A DNA stretch of 48,990 bases, taken from NCBI GenBank assembly GCA_964490975.1, contig CAZBEQ010000027.1, positions 1-48,990 of the forward strand. The letters are read 5' to 3'. The notes beneath the pieces are model-generated. The model had not been told where the DNA came from and made no database searches. It was given only the letters and a program-made list of their open reading frames with translations. The stretch's first letter is position 1, and each line of letters starts with the position of its first letter. Shown here piece after piece: positions 42,627 through 48,990 of the stretch. The position numbers were made by a program, and so were the translations under genes. This stretch comes from DTU013 sp964490975 (lineage in GTDB: Bacteria > Bacillota > Clostridia > Acetivibrionales > DTU013).

Positions 42627-43592
42627 TCAGAAATTTTCTTTCAGGAATGAGAGGATCGCGCCGGAATATTCTTCATCTGTCCAGGGCTTATCAAAGCTTT
42701 CATCGCTGCAGATAAAATGGAAGTCCCCTTCGCGTGTAAATGTATCAAACTGACCGGGTGCCGCTTTCTTCAGCCTCTCAAAGCTCTTGTACGGCACCTG
42801 GGCGTCGCCGGTCGAATGCATCAGCAGCGCAGGCCTTCCATTCAGCTTTTTTATCTCCCTGAGAGGATTTATTTTAATGCTCCCGAAGCCATATTCAAAG
42901 CCCATGTACAGTTTAACAAAGGGTTTTTCGATCGCTGCTATGAACGACGGCATACCCATGTTTACCATGTTATCGGCAAACGTGTCAGACCAGGAAGAAA
43001 ATGCTGAGACACTTATAAGACCGTCTAACTCAGGAATCTCTCCAAACGAGTTGATTGCTGTAGCTCCACCCATTGATACGCCAAAGACTATCATTGGAAT
43101 ATCCTTGTATTCCGCTTTGGACATTAAGTATTTTACCCCGGCCTTTGTATCAAGGTATTCCTTTGTCCCTGCATATATTTTATTCCCTTCACTTTTCCCA
43201 TGAGAACGCATCTCGATCAGAAGGGATGAATAACCATTGTCGGCCAGCATTTTCGCATGTCCGAAAAAGGCCGTGACCGATGGCTTGTGTATTCCGGATA
43301 AAAATATAACGATACCCTTGGGAGCATCCGCTTTTACTTCCCATGAAGCCAGGCGCAGGCCGTCTTCCGTGGTAAGTGTGACCTCCTGCGCCTCAACACC
43401 GTAATCGGACGGTGAATACGTCTCGAAATCCACATGCATGTTGATCATATCATTCATTACAAGCGGAGGTATAACAGCAAAACCTGCAACAACAAGCACT
43501 GCAAGGGCAATGACCGCTATCCGTACAATTTTCCTGACAGGAGTTTTCCTTTTCACCATACTTACATTTATGTTTGTAGTTACAACACCCAT
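42627..43592 (-). CDS. membrane-anchored alpha/beta hydrolase
   Basis: A 321-residue protein. Residues about 20-42 are one hydrophobic helix (IVRIAVIALAVLVVAGFAVI), so it is anchored, with the enzyme probably outside. The hydrolase core has VIFLSGIH, LIEMRSHGKSEG, MIVFGVSMGGATAIN (nucleophile Ser in GxSMGG), and a late LMHSTGDAQVPY (Asp) and DFHF (His). Start at 43592 (GGTGGGGGTGC upstream) rather than 43616. Substrate unknown. It is 115 bases upstream of ogt on the same strand, and may be separate from the repair genes. Confidence 0.9.
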   Translation of the reverse strand: MGVVTTNINVSMVKRKTPVRKIVRIAVIALAVLVVAGFAVIPPLVMNDMINMHVDFETYSPSDYGVEAQEVTLTTEDGLRLASWEVKADAPKGIVIFLSGIHKPSVTAFFGHAKMLADNGYSSLLIEMRSHGKSEGNKIYAGTKEYLDTKAGVKYLMSKAEYKDIPMIVFGVSMGGATAINSFGEIPELDGLISVSAFSSWSDTFADNMVNMGMPSFIAAIEKPFVKLYMGFEYGFGSIKINPLREIKKLNGRPALLMHSTGDAQVPYKSFERLKKAAPGQFDTFTREGDFHFICSDESFDKPWTDEEYSGAILSFLKENF

Positions 43593-43760
43593 CAGATTGC
43601 ACCCCCACCATTTCAAACATTCTATTGCCGGTATAAGCTTTTTATCAAAGCTAAGGACTTTTAATCCACTAAAAATACCCTCTAATAAAGAATATTATCA
43701 TTAACATTATTTGGAGTCAATATTTACGTCCCAATACCTTCCATCCCCCTAAAAACTTGC

Positions 43761-43789
43761 TTGATTAAAGCCAGCTAATGGTGTAGTAT
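43761..43789 (+). promoter_or_regulatory. promoter of the PLP sulfhydrylase gene
   Basis: TTGATT (43761-43766), 17-bp spacer, TAGTAT (43784-43789), just before the AAGGGG ribosome site region. Confidence 0.55.
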
Positions 43790-43817
43790 TCTTAATAATA
43801 ATTGATAGATATAAGGG

Positions 43818-45098
43818 GTGTATACAATGAGTTCATGGAAAATAGAGACCAAATGCCTTCAGGAGGGCTATACGCCTGCAAACGGCGAAACAAGGGTAGT
43901 TCCGATCTGTCAGAGCACCACATATAAATATGATTCTTCAGAAGAAGTAGCAATGCTCTTTGACCGTCCCGACAAGGGCCATATATATTCAAGGATCAGC
44001 AACCCTACCAACGACGCTCTTGAAAAGAAGATAGCAGCGCTCGAAGGCGGCATCGCAGCTATGTTGGCGGCATCCGGCCAGTCGGCCACCTTTGTCGCCA
44101 TTATGAATATATGCCAAAACGGTGACCATATAGTGGCATCAAGCACTATTTACGGCGGCACCTTTAACCTTCTAAATGTTACGCTAAAAAAAATGGGTGT
44201 AGAAGTTACATTCATTAATCAGGATGATCCCGAGGAAGAAATACAGAAGGCATTCAGGCCCAATACAAAGATACTCTTCGGAGAATCCATCGCAAACCCG
44301 AAGATAAGCATACTGGATATAGAAAAATTCGCAAGGATCGCACACAAGAACGGAGTTCCGCTGTTTGTTGACAACACCTTCGCAACACCGATACTTTTAA
44401 GGCCCTTTGAATACGGAGCCGATATCGTTATCCATTCCACGACAAAATACATTGACGGTCATGCAGTCAGCGTAGGAGGTGTAGTCGTAGATTCCGGCAA
44501 ATTCGACTGGACCAACGGTAAATTCCCGTCTCTGACAGATCCCGATCCGTCCTACCACGGAATTTCATATACCGAGACCTTCGGCAATGCAGCATACATC
44601 GTCAAGGCACGCTATCAGTACATGCGCGATCTGGGCAACAACATGAGCCCGATGAATGCATTCCTGACAAATCTTGGTCTTGAAACACTGCACCTGAGAA
44701 TGGAAAGACACTGCGAAAACGCTCGGAAGGTAGCAGAATATCTGTCAGAGAACGACAAGATAATCTCCGTCAGCTATCCTACATTGAAGACCGACAAGTA
44801 TTTCGAGCTTGCTCAAAAATATCTGCCAAAGGGCTGCTCCGGCGTCATATCCTTCCGCATCAAAGGCGGCAGGGAAGCCGCCGCCAAGTTCATGAACAAC
44901 CTGAAGCTGGCATCTATCGTAGTCCACGTAGCAGATGCCCGTACAGCTGTGCTGCATCCCGCCAGCATGACACACCGTCAGCTGACAGACGAACAGCTCT
45001 TTGCCTGTGGTATAGAGCCGGATATGATCAGATTTTCAGTAGGCATAGAGAATGTTGAGGATATCATCGAAGATATCAGGCAGGCTCTGGAAGCATAG
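43818..45098 (+). CDS. O-acetylhomoserine sulfhydrylase / methionine gamma-lyase-type PLP enzyme
   Basis: A 426-residue Cys/Met-metabolism PLP enzyme. Seen: TTYKYDSSEEVAMLFDRPDK (start region), YSRISNPTNDALEKKIAALE, AASGQSATFVAIMNI, DNTFATPILLRPFEYGADIV and HSTTKYIDGH, with the PLP-binding Lys in the last. The 40-residue longer sequence after it and IKGGREAAAKFMNNL match MetY rather than cystathionine enzymes, but I cannot exclude a methionine gamma-lyase. It uses O-acetylhomoserine plus sulfide to make homocysteine if MetY. ATG at 43818 after ATAAGGGG; terminator at 45124. Confidence 0.93.
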   Translation: MYTMSSWKIETKCLQEGYTPANGETRVVPICQSTTYKYDSSEEVAMLFDRPDKGHIYSRISNPTNDALEKKIAALEGGIAAMLAASGQSATFVAIMNICQNGDHIVASSTIYGGTFNLLNVTLKKMGVEVTFINQDDPEEEIQKAFRPNTKILFGESIANPKISILDIEKFARIAHKNGVPLFVDNTFATPILLRPFEYGADIVIHSTTKYIDGHAVSVGGVVVDSGKFDWTNGKFPSLTDPDPSYHGISYTETFGNAAYIVKARYQYMRDLGNNMSPMNAFLTNLGLETLHLRMERHCENARKVAEYLSENDKIISVSYPTLKTDKYFELAQKYLPKGCSGVISFRIKGGREAAAKFMNNLKLASIVVHVADARTAVLHPASMTHRQLTDEQLFACGIEPDMIRFSVGIENVEDIIEDIRQALEA

Positions 45099-45123
45099 GC
45101 TGAACCGTTGCTTGAACAAAAAC

Positions 45124-45160
45124 AAAGCGCTCATCCATTAAAAGGTGGGCGCTTTATTTT
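45124..45160 (+). terminator. Rho-independent terminator
   Basis: AAAGCGC/GCGCTTT plus inner CAtCC/GGtG pairs and a trailing T-rich run, 26 bases past the PLP enzyme stop. Confidence 0.75.
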
Positions 45161-45220
45161 TCTCTTTCCGGCGCTCTTTCCGGTGCTCCACGTATTAGTC
45201 TTTTTTTGCTCTGTGTCTTG

Positions 45221-45413
45221 TACAGTGTCCTTTGGCAGGATCTCAAAAGAATAGTTTTTGGAACTATTATTGTCCCAATTATTCGCACTGTCGTGGAATG
45301 CAAGCTTCAAAGGCAAATCTGAAGTAATAGGCAATGTCGACTCGAAGCCGTCGGTCGTCTTCTTCATTTTAACATCCTTAAGATCCTTCCATTTATCCCC
45401 GATACCGACATGC
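45221..45413 (-). pseudogene. partial copy of a CBM25/53-type module
   Basis: 193 bases that match 47357-47549 with about sixteen differences. The frame reads GDKWKDLKDVKMKKTTDGFE, LPITSDLPLKLAFHDSANNW, NYSFEILPKDTV, the C-terminal part of the starch-binding-type module, but the first 40 residues of the domain are missing and replaced by unrelated sequence, and the C-terminus runs on into the terminator region. It is a dead copy of the gene at 47354. Confidence 0.75.
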
Positions 45414-45727
45414 TCGGTTCGGCCTAAACTGCAGCATGTTAAGGGGATACCCGAAAACGCAAACATGAATAAGCATTTAGTATAATGCGTTCCCAAAAAT
45501 TCATTGTTAATTTTCGCTATTAGTGATATAGTGGAATATATTATCAGAAAGTGTAATATTATGTCAATTAATTACAGAAAATTCCGGAAGCAGCTGATTG
45601 ATAAGAATATGGATTGATGCAAGCTCGATTGAAGTGGTATTGATTGATGAAGCACGCAATGCGAAGGGGTATTAAAAACCGGATAAGGTTCAACTGTATA
45701 TCTATAAAAAGAAGATTGGAGAATTAT

Positions 45728-47227
45728 ATGAACATTAAGAAAAAGATGGTATGCGTCACACTGTCCCTGATTCTCATTTTGACACTGTTCCCGGGTGAGA
45801 GTGCCCAGGCGGCGTCCGGTAATTTTGTTACACCAAAATATCAGGATACTTTCAGCACATGGTTCAGAACGTATAGTGAAGGTTATTACATATTCAGGAT
45901 AACACCAACCATGGACTCGGATGACTATGCGGTTGGAATCTATGACCAGAAAATGAAGCGGGTTGCTGTAGTGAACAACTATGACTACGGGGAAGGTTTC
46001 CATGATGGATTGATGGCGGTAGGCAAAGAACCTCATCTAGCAGATATTGATCCTTATGCTGATTCTACCGATTATACATATATGCCGAAATACGGGTATG
46101 TGGATACTTCCGGGAAGCTGGTTATCCCCTGCGAGTATTATGATGTATCCAATTTCAAGAACGGCTTGGCAGTTGTGCATAAATTGGAGGGAACAAAGGT
46201 AACGACACTGATCATCAACAAAAAGAACCAGGTCCAGTTTAAGGCTGAGGGCAATATACGTGCTATAATAGGAGATAACTATATTTATATTGATGATGGC
46301 TCCAGAGAACCCGGATACAATGAAGACGGGTATAATGAGGATGTTCCTGACTCCGGATATATGAAATGGCCGGGCACCTTTTACGATTATAAATGGAATA
46401 AAATCAGCATTGCTTCCCGGAAGGGTACCTTTGATAAATACGGCTACTGGGCCCTGAACGGGGACCGGATCGATGGCGAGGGCTACAGCCAGAGCGAAAG
46501 GGATGCCTTTACAGCGAAGTATGGGAAGCTGTATCATGAAACGGAATACCTTGGAAAAGGTTTTTTCAAGGTCAAGGAGAATCCGCCCGCCGGGACAGAT
46601 GAGTATGATTATGATGTGATGGATAATTTGAGAACCGCAATTGTCAATAAGGTCAATAAAACAATTGTTCCCTTTGGAAATTATTCCGAATTATTTGGAA
46701 GCGATACGGAGACATCCAAGTTCTTTGTAGCAACAAGGGGTGGGGATACTGATAAAGTGACACTTTACTCGGGAACAGGAAAAAAGGTATTGGGCGAAGG
46801 GACCTTCACCGATTGCGGCTATATGGGAGGCGGCGGCATTTATTATGCCAAAATGTCCAATAAAGGGTGGGGAATGATCACATTGGATGGTAAGCAGATT
46901 GCTCCATACAGCAAAAAACTTCTTTCCTTCATAGACTATTACAGCGGATACGTTTCATCCTTTCATCATTATCAAAATCCGCCCAAGTCGAATATCACTT
47001 TTTATACAACGGCAAATATGAATGAAAAAGCGGACACGACCAACCTGAAATCCCTTGTCGCAAAGGCGAAGGTGATTTCAAAAAAATATAAAAATTCACG
47101 TTTGACAGCCGCGCTCGCGCAGGCAAATTCCGTGATTGCGTCAAAAAATCCACGATGGCTTGAAGTAAGCATGGTTGAAATAGAATTGCTCGATGCGGCA
47201 AATATGGCGACTATCGCGTATCGATAA
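45728..47227 (+). CDS. secreted WG-repeat-like protein
   Basis: A 499-residue protein with a signal peptide (MVCVTLSLILILTLFPG, AQA-A cleavage near residue 29). It contains repeated WG-type units: GYVDTSGKLVIPCEYYDVSN, FKNGLAVV, KGWGMITLDGKQIAPYSKKL. WG repeats are beta-hairpin units found in surface proteins and used for binding. Tyr/Asp-rich spacers separate them. I chose the ATG at 45728 (GATTGGAG upstream); an earlier in-frame start at 45644 would add a non-hydrophobic prefix and hide the signal peptide. It is flanked by two copies of the carbohydrate-binding module sequence on the opposite strand. Confidence 0.85.
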   Translation: MNIKKKMVCVTLSLILILTLFPGESAQAASGNFVTPKYQDTFSTWFRTYSEGYYIFRITPTMDSDDYAVGIYDQKMKRVAVVNNYDYGEGFHDGLMAVGKEPHLADIDPYADSTDYTYMPKYGYVDTSGKLVIPCEYYDVSNFKNGLAVVHKLEGTKVTTLIINKKNQVQFKAEGNIRAIIGDNYIYIDDGSREPGYNEDGYNEDVPDSGYMKWPGTFYDYKWNKISIASRKGTFDKYGYWALNGDRIDGEGYSQSERDAFTAKYGKLYHETEYLGKGFFKVKENPPAGTDEYDYDVMDNLRTAIVNKVNKTIVPFGNYSELFGSDTETSKFFVATRGGDTDKVTLYSGTGKKVLGEGTFTDCGYMGGGGIYYAKMSNKGWGMITLDGKQIAPYSKKLLSFIDYYSGYVSSFHHYQNPPKSNITFYTTANMNEKADTTNLKSLVAKAKVISKKYKNSRLTAALAQANSVIASKNPRWLEVSMVEIELLDAANMATIAYR

Positions 47228-47266
47228 GCATCGGATTCCCATTGGTTGTTTGTACTCCAAGCGCCA

Positions 47267-47344
47267 ATCGAGTAGGAGGTAGGTGATTATTTCACCTACC
47301 GGCCTCTCACACCACCGTACGTACCGTTCGGTATACGGCGGTTC
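47267..47344 (-). mobile_element. 3' end of a group II intron (domains V and VI)
   Basis: On the minus strand GAACCGCCGTATACCGAACG starts a domain-V-like hairpin: nine base pairs, a two-base bulge, four base pairs and a GAAC loop. It is followed by GTGAGAGG and a 9-bp hairpin GGTAGGTGA/TCACCTACC (domain VI), ending CTCCTACTCGAT. This is the class-B-like intron end seen in many Firmicutes. No reverse transcriptase or 5' half lies in the window, so it is a remnant. It sits between the WG-repeat gene and the intact carbohydrate-binding module gene. Confidence 0.8.
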
Positions 47345-47353
47345 AAATAGGAA

Positions 47354-47671
47354 TTATACTGTGTCCTTTGGCAGGATCTCAAAAGAATAGTTTTTGGAGC
47401 TATTATTGTCCCAATTGTTCGCACTGTCATGGAATGCAATCTTCAAAGGCAAATCTGAAGTAATCGGCAATGTCGTCTCGAAGCCGTCGGTCGTCAGCTT
47501 CATTTTAACGTCCTTAAGCTCCTTCCATTTATCCCCGTAGCCGACATGCATGTAGACCGTATCTGCTCCGGAATTCTTAAGCAGCCCTTTGTAGGTCACT
47601 GACGCAACATCTCCCTTTGCAAGCACATTCGGGGTCAAAATCAGACCGTTCTGATGATACATATTATACAA
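47354..47671 (-). CDS. stand-alone CBM25/53-type carbohydrate-binding protein
   Basis: A 105-residue single-domain protein: YHQNGLILTPNVLAKGDVAS, VTYKGLLKNSGADTVYMHVG, YGDKWKELKDVKM, DLPLKIAFHDSANNWDNNS, NYSFEI. The YxG, 'vyxHxGydxW' and 'l.iaFxDsxxxWDNN' blocks are the starch-binding CBM25/53 signature, including the Trp and His positions likely to contact glucan. No signal peptide. I chose the TTG at 47671 (AGAGGAG upstream); the ATG at 47662 has a less favourable distance. Small proteins of this kind are common in plant-polymer-degrading Clostridia; the role inside the cell is unknown. Confidence 0.8.
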   Translation of the reverse strand: MYNMYHQNGLILTPNVLAKGDVASVTYKGLLKNSGADTVYMHVGYGDKWKELKDVKMKLTTDGFETTLPITSDLPLKIAFHDSANNWDNNSSKNYSFEILPKDTV

Positions 47672-47817
47672 AGCAATTCTCCTCTCTGTTTTGGAATACT
47701 TCTTCCAAAGAATACATTCCTTCAGAATCAGCAATACTAGTATTTGCAGCTAATAAAAGAAAATACCCGCAAACAGATGAAAGAGAAAAATGCCAATTTT
47801 TTGACCGCTAAATAGCT

Positions 47818-48864
47818 CTAACGCAAATCGACCGAAATGGTCTGCTTCTGTTGAAGGCTTTCGACAAGCGCATCAATGGTTTTAATATTCATGACCGATT
47901 GCTCCAGAGGCATAACAGGATCAGCCTTTACATAAATGACCTCCACGAAATTCTTCAGCTGAAGGTAAAAAGCATCTATGTTCTCCACCTCATAGGTGTC
48001 AGTCAATATGTAATCCCATGGCTCTTTTCGATGGGTCCTGGTGATCTTAACATCGCCGAATATACCCCAGGCAACCGGCAGCCTCAGTGTTCCCTTTGCG
48101 CAGGTAATCTGCAGCTCCTGGCTGAAGCTGGACTTTTTGCTGCTCTCGACATATCCAACAATGTCATTATCATAATAAATCATTCCGTGGATACGGTTAA
48201 TAACACCCGAAACCCCGCCTAAATCGCCCACTACAAAAACTCTTTCAGGCTTTCCTCCGCTGAAATGGTTGCAGGCATTCACAAGATAACTGACCCAATC
48301 ATATGCGACCCCGCCACCGCACTCCTTGCGTTCGCGCCAATTGCGCCGGCTGTCCGGCAAGCTTTCGTCCTCCGGCTCATAATTGTTAAAAACCGCTCTG
48401 ATGCTATCGACCGGGCCGTTCTCACCATTGAAAACGAGCTGCTCCATCTTGCGCGTTGCGGGATGGTGTCTGTTTTTACAGGCTTCCATAACAAATGCTT
48501 CACGCTCATGTGCAAGCTCTAATATGGCAAGCGCCTCTTCCCCGGATACAGTCAGCGATTTTTCGCACAGAATGTTTTTGACACCGGCATCAAGACAGCT
48601 CTTAATCTGCTCCAAATGCTGCCCCGGCCAGGTACATAAAATCACCGCATCCAATTCTTCTTTGGCAGGCATCTCAGCCATATCAGTATAATAGCTCTCG
48701 CAGCCGTACTTCTCCGCCCAGCTCCGTGCCCTTTCCTCTGCAATATCACAGCAGGCAGTGATCTTGATTTCCTTTAGTTTTGTTGCCGCTTCCCCATGGA
48801 CATGCGAGTGCTCCCCGCAGCCAACGATAGCTGCTTTTATTGGATTTGTGCCTAATACGCTCAT
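47818..48864 (-). CDS. Gfo/Idh/MocA-family oxidoreductase
   Basis: A 348-residue NAD(P)-dependent oxidoreductase. The Rossmann start is AAIVGCGEHSHVHGEAA (GxGxxxxxH) with the acidic residue after CCD, then AVILCTWPGQH, ILCEKSLTV (EKP-like motif, here EKS), and the C-terminal beta-sheet domain with GGGVAYDWVSYLVNACNHFS (the usual GG..xDxGxHxxD helix). The Pro of EKP is replaced by Ser, which is seen in part of the family. It would oxidise or reduce a sugar or inositol derivative. ATG at 48864 after AGGAGGCGGCG. Neighbours give no substrate clue. Confidence 0.92.
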   Translation of the reverse strand: MSVLGTNPIKAAIVGCGEHSHVHGEAATKLKEIKITACCDIAEERARSWAEKYGCESYYTDMAEMPAKEELDAVILCTWPGQHLEQIKSCLDAGVKNILCEKSLTVSGEEALAILELAHEREAFVMEACKNRHHPATRKMEQLVFNGENGPVDSIRAVFNNYEPEDESLPDSRRNWRERKECGGGVAYDWVSYLVNACNHFSGGKPERVFVVGDLGGVSGVINRIHGMIYYDNDIVGYVESSKKSSFSQELQITCAKGTLRLPVAWGIFGDVKITRTHRKEPWDYILTDTYEVENIDAFYLQLKNFVEVIYVKADPVMPLEQSVMNIKTIDALVESLQQKQTISVDLR

Positions 48865-48990
48865 ACGCCGCCTCCTAAGTTGTCATCTGCTGTATGCTAT
48901 ATGCTATATTGCCCGGATAACGCTCAAACAACTGTTTCGTTACTGTTCACACCCCCATCCACCCAAAGCATAACTAGGATCGTAAGGAAA

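Noticed and set aside
45221..47549. The two 193-bp copies considered as long terminal repeats of a transposon
   Set aside because: They encode a known protein domain, carry no terminal inverted repeats and enclose no transposase.
1..48990. tRNA, rRNA, CRISPR and prophage structural genes
   Set aside because: I looked for characteristic arms, conserved rRNA blocks, regular repeats and phage genes and saw none.

Overview
The window looks like a chromosomal segment from an anaerobic, plant-polymer-associated Firmicute of class Clostridia, of the Ruminiclostridium/Hungateiclostridium type. This is inferred from gene content, not from a marker gene: [FeFe]-hydrogenase maturation enzymes, a two-cluster ferredoxin, Feo iron uptake under a DtxR-type repressor, a membrane-anchored GH116 glycosidase, starch-binding-type modules, S-layer-like Ig repeats, and AGGAGG-type ribosome sites with AT-rich spacers. 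No rRNA, tRNA or CRISPR array was seen.

Layout. 1-9 kb is accessory and decayed: a secreted protein, an IS1182-type transposase remnant, an excisionase-like HTH gene, a sigma-70-region-4-like gene, a metallophosphatase without an ATG, an XRE regulator, a COG2865-type ATP-binding protein split by one in-frame stop, and a small gene with a poly-A frameshift. 9.07-17.5 kb is the most coherent block: a structured leader with an attenuator-like hairpin, a TM1266-type regulator, hydG, hydE, a ferredoxin, two DUF5320-like Gly-rich proteins, a radical SAM/winged-helix protein, DUF169, DUF89, a DUF134 regulator and an EamA-type transporter. Four promoters here share the same sequence just 3' of the -35 box. 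17.6-21.7 kb holds a flavin reductase, a DtxR-family repressor and feoA-feoA-feoB with four matching palindromic operators. 21.9-22.5 kb is an HD-GYP protein.

22.7-25.3 kb is a broken S-layer-type gene, interrupted by a CPBP protease gene and by a mosaic of short copies from genes located 2-5 kb downstream. 25.3-29.8 kb carries GH116, a small membrane protein and a DUF815 AAA+ ATPase (all minus strand). 30-33.6 kb is a set of remnants (NPCBM/copper-amine-oxidase-like, EAL, headless TetR) among a second CPBP protease and a serine hydrolase. 33.65-38.45 kb is one giant protein: Ser/Thr kinase domain with a substituted catalytic Asp, AAA ATPase, TPR-like region, GAF and GGDEF. 39.9-42.5 kb is a DNA-repair cluster (ogt, nfo, AlkD-like) with a minisatellite between nfo and the AlkD gene. 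The rest holds an alpha/beta hydrolase, a PLP sulfhydrylase, a secreted WG-repeat-like protein flanked by two copies of a carbohydrate-binding-module sequence, the 3' end of a group II intron, and a Gfo/Idh/MocA oxidoreductase.

How the genes may work together (inference): HydG and HydE build the organometallic precursor of the hydrogenase H-cluster, but HydF and the hydrogenase are not in the window. The shared promoter element ties this pair to the ferredoxin/DUF5320/DUF89/DUF134/EamA genes, suggesting one small metal-cofactor regulon. The adjacent Feo system would supply iron under separate DtxR-type control.
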